From: Micractinium sp. NFX-FRZ
Lineage: Eukaryota; Chlorophyta; Trebouxiophyceae; Chlorellales; Chlorellaceae
DNA length: 64,000 bases
Direction: 5' to 3'
Assembly (NCBI GenBank): GCA_029339195.1
Contig: JAPTJF010000015.1
Coordinates: 62,001-126,000 of the forward strand
This document shows, piece after piece, positions 11,478 to 23,700 of the stretch. The translations under genes were made by a program, and so were the position numbers. The notes under the pieces are model-generated. The model had not been told where the DNA came from. It saw only the letters and a program-made list of their open reading frames with translations, and did not search any database. Within the stretch, counting starts at the first letter, position 1. Each line of letters opens with the position of its first letter.

Positions 11478-13496
11478 ATGGCGGGTGAGCTTGGGCGCGC
11501 GGTAGCCCCTCTGAGGCGGCCTCCCGACTTGGACCTGCCCTGCTGACGCCTCTGTGCCTCCCCACAGACTGCTGCGCAGGCAGAGGCGCCCCTACCAAGC
11601 CCTGGGAGCGGGCCGCGGGCGGCGCGGCGGCCGGCAGCCCTGCCGAGGGGCTGCCCAAACCGTGGGAGCGGCCGGCAGGTGCGTGCCAGCGCCAGTGCGG
11701 CCGCCACTCCACGTGAACTTGTGTGCGCTGCCCTTGCTGGCTCCCTTGCTGAGTGATAAGTCACTTGAAGGCCCCTCCTGTGCCGCCTGTGTGCTGCAGG
11801 TGCCCCCACGCAGACGGTGACACCCGCCTCCGCCACCACCAATGCCCTGGCCGCTGTCACCGGCGGTGGCGCCGTCAACCCGGCAGCGCCACCGCAGCGC
11901 CCCTGGGAGCGGCCCGGCACCACTATGAACGGCCTAGCCAGCACCAGCTATGGCAGCGGGTATGGCACTGGTGCTGCCTACGGCAGCACCTATGGCGGCG
12001 GCTCGTTATACAACAGGTGTGCGAGCATGCTCGCTTGGCCTCGAGAGCCTGGCCCGCCTGTTCCCTCAGCCCGCTTGCCGCTTTGACCAACATGGCCTCC
12101 GTATGCCTAATCGCAATGCTCCGCATTGTCCTCTGCAGGCCGTATGGCAGCGGCAGCATGGTCGGCGGCGCCTACGGCAGCACCGGCGCCTATGGCAGCA
12201 GCATGTATGGCGGCGGCGGCGGCATGTACGGTGGCGGCGCCTATGGCGGTGGCGGCATGTATGGCCGGCCTGGCATGTACGGTGGCGGCGGCATGTATGG
12301 CTCAGGTGACAAAGGACGCGGGGCATTGGATGCGCAGAGTGCAGCGGTCCCAACGGCATATCGCTGCCGCAGCCGCCTGCCCTTGGCTACGGCATTGCGT
12401 GTCCCCGTGACGGGCTCTTGTTTGCACCAACGTTGCTATCAGCTCACAACGGCTGCCTGCATGCCGCCCGCGCTCCTGCCGTGTGCAGGCTATGGGAGCG
12501 GCTATGGAGGGAGCATGTATGGGGGAGGGATGTACGGCGGCGCCGGCGCCGGCATGTACGGCCAGGGCCCTATGGGTGAGTGAAACCAACCTTAATTGCA
12601 GCGCCCGCTCTGCTCCATGCACAGCTCTTCAAGCTGATGCACAGAGGCAGGTAGGCGAGGGAGCGTTGCAGTTTCCAGCCACAGCAAGCCTGCCGCCGCA
12701 CAGCAGCGCACAACACGGCTTGTGCTGGGCTCGTGCTGAGAGCCGTGCGCTACTGCCCCTGTGCGGCTGCAGGCCCCTACGACCCAAACGACCCGCACGG
12801 CCCGCCCCAGCCGCCCTCCGCCTGGCAGGCCATGCTGCACGCGGTTTCGGGCGTGGTGCACTTTTTCGGGCGCCTGTCCTTCCTGGTGGATGAGAACGCG
12901 CACGCCATGCACTTCTTCATCTCCGCGCTGCTGCAGCTGCTGGACAGGTGGGTGGGCGCAGGGTGGCAGCGGCAGGCGGCAGGCGGGGGCAGCGTGCTCA
13001 TGGGGCGGGTGGCACCTGGCATGCAGGGGGATGCAGGCGGCCCGCATGGACAGCAGGACGATATGCGGGCACAGCGGGCAGCAAGCAGCGGCACAGCAGC
13101 CAGCACCGGTGTGCCCAGGTGGTGCGCGCCCCTGTGGGGCCTGTAGGTGATCAATTGCTATCTCGTGTTCCGTCCTGCTGCCTTGCACCGCGCCTGACAG
13201 AGCCCGCCCCGCTTGCTGTTGCCTCGCTCACCCCCGCTGCGTGCAGGTTTGGGTCGCTGTACGGGGAGCTGGCACGCTTTGTGCTGCGCCTGCTAGGCTT
13301 CCGCCCAAAGGACAAGCAGCAGCAGAAGGGGCAGGAGGGGGCGCAGGGAGCGCCGCAGCCGCAGCAGCAGCCGCAGCAGCAGGCGCCCATGCCAGCTGCG
13401 GGCCGTCCGGCAGCCAAGCCGCGCGGCCTGCCTGGCCTGCCAGGGGCGGCGGGCACTGGCGGCGGCGGGCAGTGGGACACGCTCTGGAACAAGTGA
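11478..13496 (+). CDS. PEX13: Peroxin 13 (PEX13), peroxisomal membrane import protein
   Basis: PEX13 is a peroxisomal membrane component of the docking complex that imports PTS1/PTS2 matrix proteins. Seven exons give a clean 337-residue frame: 11478-11484, 11568-11678, 11800-12016, 12139-12305, 12489-12575, 12773-12947, 13247-13496. The first exon is only 7 nt (ATG plus four bases). The protein has repeated KPWER/RPWER motifs near the N-terminus, a Gly/Tyr/Met-rich middle of MYGGG-type repeats, then the conserved membrane part starting PYDPNDPHGPPQPPSAW and containing VHFFGRLSFLVDENAHAMHF, LLQLLDRFGSLYGELARFVL, and a C-terminal GGGGQWDTLWNK. This order matches plant PEX13 (PWEQ motifs, Gly/Tyr-rich domain, DPNNPYGAP box, WDxVW end). 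As in plant PEX13, no SH3 domain is present. Promoter is shared with PANK2. Confidence 0.93.
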
Positions 13497-13668
13497 AGGC
13501 TTGAGCCATGAGAGCAGCATCATCCCCACCAGTACCTTCCCTCACTTCCAGCGCTGTACCCTCCTTCCTGTACATCTGTTCTACATAGCTTCCCTCGTTG
13601 TACACACCTGCCCTCCCATGCTGTCTCCCCGACAAGCTCAGCGTTCTGACTATGCTCTCTGCTGATTT

Positions 13669-13673
13669 TGTAA
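13669..13673 (+). terminator. TGTAA polyadenylation signal of PEX13
   Basis: TGTAA is the usual chlorophyte poly(A) signal. It lies 173 nt past the PEX13 stop, with no competing copy closer. Confidence 0.65.
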
Positions 13674-13807
13674 TGCGTGCACGCACATCACGGACACAGC
13701 CTTCTGCCCAACCCTCAGCAGCCAGAGTGTGGCAGTGCTGGGCCAACAAGGGGTGCAGAGGGTCCCTTTTGCCTGACAACATCTGCTTTTGCGAGGTGTT
13801 TTGCGAA

Positions 13808-13812
13808 TTACA
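13808..13812 (-). terminator. TGTAA polyadenylation signal of LHCA
   Basis: TTACA on the plus strand reads TGTAA in the sense of the LHCA gene, 180 nt past its stop. It faces the PEX13 signal 135 bp away, so the two genes converge tightly. Confidence 0.6.
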
Positions 13813-13991
13813 AGGTCCAGGAACCGAGGTGGTGGGTTGTGTACAGCAGCCGGGGAAGTTCAGTTAAACGCGTAGCAAGGAATATGGAGCACAAAGCACA
13901 AGGGGGGTTGCTCTTCTCATGGATTGCCGCAGAAGGCGCCTCGGGGAGGCAATAGCGCCTCCCCGAGGCGCCATTGCCACTAGCCGCCTCC

Positions 13992-16587
13992 TCAGAAGAA
14001 GGTGACGGGCAGGCTCACGCCGTTGGTGCCTGCATGGGAAGCACAGCAAAGTAAAGGTGAGGAAGGGAAACTGCTGCGAGTGCCACCTGCACGACACGTG
14101 TTGAGCTGCCTGCCCCGGCACCCTGTCCACCGGTTCAGTGCGCACAGCTGCAATCAGACCGTCTGTCCAGCCGGTTCTATGCGCACAGCCCACAGGCAAC
14201 CAGGCTCTCAATCAACGCAAGGCAGCACTCCAAGGCCCCAGACTCACAGAAGTTGTTGCTGAAGTCCAAAGACGGGTGGGGGATAAGGGGAGGGGGAGGC
14301 AAAGAAAATGTTGGCGTTAGTTCACGGTCGTGGTGTGGCAATGTGGCAGGCGGCGTACGCAACCACCAACATAGCTGGTGTTGTTCAGCGGGCCAGTCAA
14401 GCTCATCCAGTGCCAACATCCAACTCAAGCAACCCTTTGCAGCAGCATCACTTACGCCCAGGGGTCAGCCAGGTGGTCTGCAGGCACAAGAAGGGGGGGG
14501 AGGGGAGCGGTCGGGCGTCAAACGGCAGGCAGGCAGGCGCTGTTTCAGTGCGCTGGCTTATGCAAGCAGAGCGTGCCGGGTGTTGCCCAAAGCCGCCGGC
14601 GGGTAGAGACAGCAGACCGGCCGAAACCTGAGCACAGCGCCTCATGTACCCCCCCCCCCCCAGACTTACCCACAAGGTTGTCAATGGGGCCCTTGCCGGT
14701 GGCGGCGTGCTGGGCCAGGAAGCCCAGGAAGGCCATCATGGCGAGGCGGCCGTTGCGGATCTCCCGCCACTTGAAGTCGTTCATGCTCTCCTCGCTGCTG
14801 TTGCTGCACCAACACAAGGTGCGGGTGGGCGGGTGGGGGGGAGCCAGGGGAGGTGGGGGGTGAGTCAGCGGAGGGAAAGGTCGGGGCACGAAGGGTGCAG
14901 GGTGCACGCGCCAGGCTGGGCCCGACACAGAGCAAGCATGCCAATCAGCTGGGCGGGCTGGCCTAAAAGCGGGTTGCCTGCGTGCTGCAGCAGGCGGCTG
15001 CTCACCCCAGGCCCAGGGGGTTGAAGGGGCCGCCGGGGTAGCCGCTGACGCCAGTGCCCTTGAAGGAGCTCTCAAAGCCCTGCAGGCAGGCGGGCAGGCA
15101 GGCAGGCAAGGGCGGAGCAGTGCATGTCAGCACCGGCACATGCAGCAACTGCAGCTGTCACATGCCAGCTACAGACAGGGCATTGGGCACGCAGCTGGCG
15201 TGTGCGGCTGAAGAGCAGGGCCGCCCCACGCCACCGCCCCCCCAACCCACCGCACGCCCGACAGGCGCCCAGATGTGTGCAAAGCACCTGCACCATGATC
15301 GGGCCCCCACAGTGCCACCATCGCCGGCAGCCCCAGCCGTCGCAGCCTACCTTGCCCCCTCTTGGACCTCCCACTCACTCACCAGGAAGCTGCCGGGCTC
15401 GGCCTGGCTGCCGGGGTTCTTGATGTCCTCCCAGCGCTTGATCTCCACAAAGTTGAAGAGGAAGAGCTGGACCATGAGGAGGGAGGCAAAGGGGATGGCG
15501 TCCGCGCTCTCATAGTACACCTTGCCGGCGTCGGCCCAGTCGGGCACGTTGAGCACGCCCTGGCGGGTGAGCTCCGCGGGGAACAGGATGCCCGCCACGC
15601 CAGCCATCGCCCAGCGGCCGTTCTGCAGCTCGGCGTTGCGGTACCTGCGGGCAGGCGGGGGGTGGGGCAAGGGTGGTACAGCGGTTGTTGAGGACAAGCG
15701 GGAGTGGGTAAGGGGGTTGCGGGGATCGCGGGACAAACATGCAGGCACAGGCGGCGTGCGGCTGCACGGCAGTCCCCGCGGGACAAACATGCAGGCACAG
15801 GCGTGGGGCGGGTGCACGGCAGGGAGGGCTGCCGGGCAGCCGCACGCCGCCTCGGATGCCGTGCTGGCATTGTTGCATTGCCTTCCCACGGTACTGGCGG
15901 CGGCTCACCAGTTCAGCGCCTCCTTGTTCACACCCAGGTTCAGGGGATCTGCAGGAGGTGAGGCCCAGGGCAGGCACACGCGGGCGCGGGGCGGCGGTGA
16001 GGACAGCGTTCGCAGCGCGCAGCCCAGCACACGCTCGATTAAAATGCACAGCCAACAGCGGGTGCGGCTGCCCCACACCAGCCCTGAAGTCGCCTTCTGA
16101 ATCCAAGCTGCGCTGTGCTACGCTAGCGGGGCTGCTGCGACGCTGCCGGCAAGGCCGTGCCACGTCCAGCTGTCGCTCCCCGCGCCGTGCGAGGTTTGCG
16201 GCTCGGATCCCTGCCCGTCAATCCGCTGACTGTGCTGCTCACCAAAGCCGAAGTCACCGGGCATGGAGCCATCCAGGTGAGCCGGGGCGGCAACGCCAGG
16301 CTGCCACAGGGGGCGGGAGGAGGCCTGCACCGCCACGGTGTGGCGGCGGCCCTGCGGCAGGCGGCGGGAGGGCACGGGGCCGGGCGGGCGGGGGGTGAGG
16401 GTCGGCGAGCAGCCCCAGGGGTGAAACCCGGGGCGCCAGGCCGCCCCTAGCAGCCATCGGCGATGCGAGCAGCGGGGCAGGCGGTGCCTGGGAGCCTGCA
16501 AGCCTCAGCAGCCCCCGAAAAACTCACCGCCACGCGGCTGGCGGGCCGGCTGAACCCAGAGACGCGGGAAGCGGTGAGTGCCTGCAT
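13992..16587 (-). CDS. LHCA: Photosystem I light-harvesting chlorophyll a/b-binding protein (LHCA family)
   Basis: Three-helix chlorophyll-binding antenna protein of the PSI light-harvesting complex in the thylakoid. The ATG at 16587 opens a short Ser/Arg/Ala-rich transit-peptide exon ([20 protein letters not shown]). The mature part begins in the next exon with [20 protein letters not shown], then [14 protein letters not shown] (about 15912-15950). The following exon carries helix 1, [20 protein letters not shown], with the Glu-Asn-Arg chlorophyll ligand cluster, and helix 2, [20 protein letters not shown]. Then come [13 protein letters not shown] and helix 3, [20 protein letters not shown], ending [20 protein letters not shown] and [12 protein letters not shown]. 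There are eight exons, one of them an 11-nt microexon at 14248-14258 (CAACAACTTCT) that restores the frame exactly. The family is certain, but the LHCA number cannot be fixed by eye. Confidence 0.95.
15727..15826. repeat. 50-bp tandem duplication in an LHCA intron
   Basis: Two units start at 15727 and 15777. Each opens with an identical 27-base block (beginning CGCGGGACAAACATGC) and ends with TGCACGGCAG, with minor differences between. It lies wholly within the intron before the exon that starts [10 protein letters not shown]. Confidence 0.7.
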
Positions 16588-17755
16588 CTTGGCTAGTCCG
16601 AGTCGAATGGATTCAGCCGAACAGCGGGCGAGCAGGGGGAGGAGGGGCTGTTCTCGATGAAGCGCTGATTTACCACATCCAGGGTCTGCTGTGCTGGCAG
16701 GTTCTCCCCCACCCTGCCCTTTGCCCTTTGCCCTCTGCTGATGCCCGCGTTGAGTGGGCGGAATGCGATCCGGGGCGGGAAGGGCTGGCTTGGGAGGGGG
16801 TGGTGGATGGGAGGCTCTGCAGATGGGCCTGTCCTCCCTCACCCCCTGGGAAGAAGTGAAGGCTGGCGACGCGTTGTAAGCCCTTTGAAAGTACAGCGAC
16901 GGTGCAGATGGATGCAGCTCGAGTGGGTAGGGGTGCTGGCGGCGCTGGACAGGCACCTACCGTTGCTATCCTCACGTTAGCGGCGGCGGCCGCCAGGTTT
17001 GTCCGGCTACACCACCCTCTTAGCCGTGACTGGGCGCGCATGGAACTGAATACAGAGGTTGGGTGTCAACGGTTGTAGGGCACACCTGCAATACAAGTGC
17101 TGTGCCTGCAAGGCAGCCGGGTTGCCTGCATCGCAGGGCGGGTGGTACTGCAAGGCAACGGTAGTGCCGGCATGGAGGTTTTGACAGCTAGCTCGTTCAG
17201 GGAGCACATGCACAGCGGAGGCGGGGGGAGTTCCACAGATAAATGTGCACACGGAGTGGCAGGCAGGGCCCAGGGTGGTGGGCACGCTGCGGGCACTCAG
17301 TGCCACCCCCTGCGGCTCCCACTTTGCTGGTTGAGGCATTGATCTCGACTTGCATGCTCCGCCTGCGGCTGTCCCAGTCCCTGCACACGCTGCTGTGGGC
17401 GGCTTCGTATGTATAGAGGGCGGGCACACGAGCGGGCACCTGGGTTCCCCTCACCAGTGGGAGCGTACGCTGCAGTCCTGCGGTGCTGCCGTGACGGCCT
17501 CTGCAAGATACCATTGCAAGGCACCAAACCCGCCTGTGACAGTGTAGAATGCGAGAGACCCACTGAAGGAGGCACCCTGGATTGCAAAGCCTGCCTGCAA
17601 CCGCCCACTGCTGCTGCCGCCAGCACAGCGCGCCGTCACCCAGGATTGATTGCCTTCCCATCCAAACCTCCGCATCCAATCCCGGCAGGGCAAGTGAGGA
17701 CTTGAGGAGGCAACATTATCTTGCTAGCACAGCCAGCTGCTCCCAGCGCGAGGCT
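16588..17755. promoter_or_regulatory. Divergent upstream region, LHCA / HCF145-like
   Basis: About 1.17 kb between the two start codons, without any coding frame I can support. It should hold the light-regulated LHCA promoter and the HCF145-like promoter. No specific element was recognised. Confidence 0.35.
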
Positions 17756-20700
17756 ATGTTGCAGGGCCTGTGGCCGCCCGACGGTGGGCCGGCTGCAGGC
17801 CGGGTGCGGGGACCAGCTTTTGAAAGCTCCCGGCTTTTCAGCCAGAGCTCAACAGCCAGCCGGCGGGGTTTACAGCAAGCTGAGGTGCGCAGCAGCACTC
17901 AGCAGCGGCGCTTGCAGCCACAGGCGGCGCTCTCCGGCTTTGGAGGTGAGCTAGAAATACCGTGTAAGCCACGCAGGTTGGGGGCGGGCGTCGCGAAGCC
18001 CTGGGGTGGTAGGGACTGCCGCGCCGCCGCCGTTCCCGCCGCCAGCTGCCGCCGCTGCTCCCGCCACTTGCTGCTGCCCACCTTCCATGTTCTTTTAGCT
18101 GTTTGCGGATGGGGGCATGCAATACGGAACTCAGCCGCTCTCGCTGTTGCGTTCGGTGTGTGCAGGCTTCCCGCCAGCCAAGGCGGTCAAAGTGTACGAG
18201 GCGGGGAAGCAGGCCAGCGGCAAGCGGATCGTCGCCGAAACAGTGGTGCAGGCGCCGGTAGACGTTGTCTGGCGTGTGCTGACCAACTATGACCGCCTGG
18301 CAGAATTTGTGCCCAACCTGGAGACCTGCGAGCGGCTGCCCAGCCCGCGCGCCGGCAAGGTGCGGCCCCGGCGCCTGCTCGGGCACACGTCGCACGTTTG
18401 AAGCGCACACTGCGCAGCTCACCGCACGACTGCACCCTGCCAGCTGGCCTGACCTGCCTTCCCCCCAGCCCTTCCCTTTGCGCAGGTGCTGCTGCGGCAG
18501 CGCGGGTGCAGCCAGGGGGTGCTGTGGCGGCTGGAGGCGGAGGCGCTTCTGGAGGTGGAGGAGGCGCGGCTGCCGCTGGGGCGGCGGGAAGCACGCTTCT
18601 CCATGCTGGAGGGAGACTTCCAGGTGTGTTGGTGGGTGCTGGACGCCATGTTGATTGGGTGGTGGAGTGGGGAGAGGGGGGCAGCTTCCTGGTGGGTGCT
18701 GGCATCAAGATGGGCAGGACAGCTGGCGGGTGCCTGGGGCAACCTTCAGGCCACGTGCTAGGAGCCGCTGTGCCCACACGGGGTGGCTGGCTGTGTGCCT
18801 TAACCCCTGCTGGCGCTGCATGCAGCAGAGCACTCCAGTGGCAACGCTCACGCAGCCAACCGTGTGCAGCGAGGCTCCTTGCCTGCCCCTCACCTGCTGC
18901 CCCGCCTGCCCTGCCCTGCCCTGCCACCCGCCTGCACACCTGCGCAGGAGATGAGCGGGCGGTGGGTGGTGGAGCCCGACCCCAGCAGCGCTGTGGGCAT
19001 GGCCACCCTGCTGCGCTTTGACATCTCTGTGCGCCCCAAAATCACGCTGCCCAGCACCATTGTCACCTACGTGGTGCGAGCGGGCCTGCCGGCAAACATA
19101 CAGGCGGTGGCGCGACGCGCCGAGCAGGTGCGCAGGGCGGCAGCAGGAGCCGGCAGCAGCAGGTGGCAGCTGTGCGCCCGCAGCAGCATACACCTGGTTG
19201 CAAGCCGCCTGCCTGCTGAGGCAAACATGTGGTGTCCGGCGTGCCCAAAGGCCAGCTTGTGCAACTCGTCAGCCACTCTCAGGCCTCTCCAGGCCTCGCT
19301 GCTCATGCGCTGCTGCCTGCCGCCCTGCGCTGCCCTGCCTTCGACCTGCAGATAGCTGCCAACAAGCTGCGGGCTGCGGGGCTGGCGCGGTGGGCAGGCA
19401 CTGAAGACGACCCGCCCATCCCCAGCACACAGCAGGCGCAGCGGGGCGAGGCCAGGCCCAGCTGGGAGCAGGAGGCAGCAGAGGAGCAGGCGGCACGGGC
19501 GGCAGCTGCGGCGGTGGACGCTGCTTCATCTCAGCAGGAGCAGGGTGTGGAGCGGGAGCGGCGGCTGGGCGACATGGGGGATGAGGGGCTGCCCAGCAAG
19601 GGGCCTTTCTGGCGCCTCACCGGCAGCACTTTCCCGGAGGCGGCGCCGCTGACGGCGGCGCAGCAGCGGCAGCGGCTGGGGCTAGCAGCAGCTCCAGAGG
19701 ATCGAGAGGTTGCTGAGGAGGAGGAGGAGGAGGAGGAGCCAGCAGCGTACCTGGAGGGCTCGCAGCGGCCGCTGCAGCGCCGCCTGCTGCAGCAGCAGCA
19801 GGTGCAGCGGTCGCGATCAGAGCCGCAGTCGCTGTACCTGGGCGTCGTGTCTGTGCCGCTACCGCCGGCCGGCAACCGCAGCAGCGGCCAGCCGCAGACG
19901 CAGCAGGAGCTGAACCAGCGGCAGGCGGAGAAGGAGCAGCTGCAGGCAGCGTACCCAGCCTTTGGGCTGCGCCGCGCAGGCGGCCGCAGCGGCAGCGCCA
20001 GCGGCAGCGGCACTGCCGTGATCAACTCTGGGGGCCCGCCGGCAACAGCGAGCTCCTCTGGCAGCGGCGGCAGCTCTCGGGTTCTGCCCACTGCAGCGGC
20101 TGAGGTGCACCTGAGGCGGCTAGATACTTACGACACGCTGCACCGGCGGGCAGTGGCAGCAATCACGGTGGATGCGCCGCCAGAGGTGCGCAGGGTCGTG
20201 ACACGCTGGACCGCGCTGGGTGGTGCACCAGTGGGGTTGGGCGGGGCCAGGGTGCTGTGCAGCTGCATGCGGCCGCCCTGCTGGGGCGCTTCTCCGGTGC
20301 TCCCTCCTTCCTGTCCTCATCTCCACCTCTTCGTGTGCAGGCTGTCACGGTGTGTCGAGTGAGTTCCGCTGCCTGCCTGTGTCCGTCCCTTGCGCTCCTC
20401 TCATATTCTACCCGGTGTGCTGTTCATGAATGCAGGCCGTGTGGGCAGTGCTGACAGATTACGACCGACTGTCTGAGTTCATCCCCAACTTGGCAGTCAG
20501 CCAGCGCATCGCGCTGCCACGCACCGCGCCCTCCAACATCATCCGCGTGCGCCAGGTGCGCTGGGCGCAGGCAGCCGGTGCTGGTGCCGGCGCTGGTGCC
20601 AGCCCAGCAGTGACGTTGATGCTGCCCCAGGCAGCCGGGCAGTGTGGGCTGTCTGCCTCTCTCGGGCCGTGCTAAGTACCCTTGCCCGCCGCCTGCCCGC

Positions 20701-23700
20701 CCACTGCCCCACAGGTCGGCTACAAGCGCATGCTGTACATGTGCCTGCACGCCGAGAGTGTGCTGGACCTTATTGAGAAGCCGCAGAGGTAGGGAGCAGT
20801 GTTGAGGGGGCGGTTCAGGCGCGCTTTCGGTTGAGGAGCGGCACGCGCTGCCACCCCAAGCAAGCTCTCAACCCTGCTCCCTGCGCCGCCGCCTGTCGCC
20901 CGCCCCAGAAGTCCTCCCCTGGCAGAAAGACAAGTCCCCCGTCTACCCTGCTGCCCTCTCGGTAACCCTCCCCCTGCAACCCTCCCCCCCTTCCTGGCTC
21001 CTGTGTGCAGCGAGATCCAGTTCCGCCAGGTGGCGGGAGACTTTGAGCGCTTCCAGGGCAAGTGGATGCTGCAGGGGCTGGCGCCCGGCTTCAGCAGCGG
21101 CGGCAGCAGCAGCGGCAGCAGCGGCAGCGATGGAGAGGTGAGGGGGCCCGCTGGTTGGGCTGTGGTGCCACTCCAGGGCTACATTCAACGCTGCTACAAC
21201 CCTGCCCTGTGCTGGTCGGCCGGCCTCCCATTTACCCACCCTGGCTGCCCGTCATCTGACGTGCCTGCCCGACTTCCTGCCCCTCTGCAGTCGCCCGCCT
21301 GCACCCAGACGCAGCTCAAGTACGCCGTGGAGATCCAGATCCCGCGGGCCACCCGCATGCTGGGTGTGCTGGAGCCGCTCCTGGAGCGCACCGTGTTTGA
21401 GGATGTGCCCGCCAACCTGGCGGCCATCAAGATGAGGGTGGAGGGCATGCAGGTGGGTGGAGGTGCCATGCGCTGCGTGCTGTGCATGCTGTGCGATGTG
21501 TGCAAACGTGCCTGCCAACCTGGGGCCCATTGAGGTGCGGGTGTGGAGAGCATGCGGGTGGGATGCAATGCGTCGGGCTGCATCCTGTGCTGGGCGTGCA
21601 GGCTGCCTGTGTTGACACGCTTGGTCGTTGGGCCGGGCTGCTGCTGCTGCACTGGCATGCATGCTGGTCTGGTTGTTCCTTGAGCGTGCTGCGGGCGTGC
21701 TGTGGCCGCAGGCAGCAGGTGCAGCAGTGGAGGCTGTTGTGGTGAGGCCCGTCTATGCAGCAAGCGCGCCAGGGTCTGCTCCATGGCCAAATGGCCGCAG
21801 TGGATCGGCAGACCACCCCTCTGCCTGCCGGCCCCACCTCTTGCCTTACATGCCCTGACTCCTGACCCTCCTCTGCCAACCGCACCGCAGGCTGAGCGCA
21901 GCATCCGGCTGCTGGAGGAGGCTGGCGAGTCGGCCGCGGCGGCTGCGCTGCGCCGCAAGCTGGAGCGGCCGCCGCTGTCGGACATGGTGGAGGAATTTGG
22001 GGTGCTGGTGGCTGAGCTGGAGCGCTGCTTCGGGGCGGAGCGCGTGCTGCCGCCACGCAACGAGCTGCGGGAGATGAACAGGCACGCGGGGGGCATGTGG
22101 TGGGGGTGCCGCTTGGATGGGTGGCTGGTTGTGCCGCACGGGGCAGCAGATCCTTGGTTGGGTGGGTGGCTTTCTCGAATGAATGGCGCAGACCTGCCTT
22201 GCGCCCCTGGTCCTGCCTCGTCTGCCTCACCCCCTGCTGCCTTGCGTCTGCCTGTACCCCTGCAGGAGTGACTTGGAGAAGGCGATCGCCGCGCACGGCG
22301 GCGCCACCGCGGTGGCGCAGCAGCTGGGGTGGAAGCTCAAGGCCAAGGCCAGGTGCGGGGCGGGCAGGGCCAGGAGGCATTCTAGGCACACCTGTGGCCT
22401 GCGCAGAGTCTGACATACGGTTTGGCACCGGCCCGCCAACTGCTTACAGTTGTAGTGCCTCGTGTGTGACACCTACCCCGCTGCCCTGCCATGCCTTATC
22501 CTGGCACAGGCGGCCCAAGGGTTACTGGGACTCCCCAGAGAACGTGCGTGCCGAGCTGGACGATTTCATCGAGGAGCAGGGGCTGGTGCCAGGTGAATGT
22601 CCGAAGTACCGGGCTGTTGGGACCTTGGGTGCTCCCTGGCGGGGTGGGGTGGGGGTGCGTGCTGAGCTGGCGATGTTTTTGAGGAGCTGGGGCTGCCGCC
22701 AGGTGGGGGCCCAGTGGCCCGAGGGCCTGCTGTCTTCAGGTCAGGGCCAAGCGTGGGCTGCGCATGTGCAGAGCGCCAGAGTGCAGCGCCAGAGTGCAAC
22801 ATGATTGTTGATGGGTCAGCTGGCTGCATCGCAAGCGCAGGCGCCAGCCCTCCTGGGCTCCGCCTGCCGCTGCCTCCCTCCCCTGCGGTACACCAATCCT
22901 TGCAAAGGGTTTCCTGATGCATGCTGTGCTGACCTTGTTTTTGGTCTGCCTTGGCTCTTCCTTCTGGCAGGCGTGATGCCCGCCAAGAACGACTTCATCC
23001 GGGCGGGGCGCTACGACATTGCCCGTGCCGTGGAGCGCTGGGGCGGGCTGTACGAGGTGCACGCTGGCCCGCGGGCCCCGCTGCACCCTGCCCTGCGGAC
23101 GTTCCCTTCTTGCGCTCTCCTTCGCTCTGTGCTGCCAGCTTGCTCCTGCTCCTGCTGCGCAAGTGTGCCCGCTCGCTTCTTTTCTCGTGGCGGCTGGCCC
23201 CTACTCTTATAGCCCTGCGGTGCTGCAGCTGGCGGGACATGCTGGTGCCGATGCAACCGCGCACCGTTTGTTTTTGCCTTGCCCAAGCTTACACACCCCT
23301 GTTCTCGTGCCCTCTGCCCTCCTCTGCGGCAGCTGTGCTGCGGTGGGGCATGCTGTTGCTGATGCAGATGCCGCATGCAGTGATAACCAGCTGTGCTGAC
23401 GTCGCAAACTTCACTCCATGCCCCCCTCTGTTGTGCAGCTGGCGGAGGAGCTGGGGTATGCAGTGGGAGACAGCCGCAAGCCGGGCTCCTCCGAGTGGCA
23501 GGAACACATCAGCGAGATGGCAGCCACCACGGGGCTCTCCGGCCGGCAGGTGCGCCCACCCGCCTTGACTGTGCAGGGCAGAGCTGGGCTGTGCAGGGCA
23601 GGGCTGTGCACGACTTGCTGCTGCAGATGGGTTTGGCCCTGTGTGCAGTGATGTGGTGCGGGCGCAAGCGCCTGCTTGCCACTGCGTGTGGCAGGCAGGT

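Noticed and set aside
12126..12410. Long alternative frames over the PEX13 Gly/Tyr repeats on both strands
   Set aside because: Mirror frames of a periodic, GC-rich coding repeat; only the MYGGG frame joins the conserved PEX13 exons.
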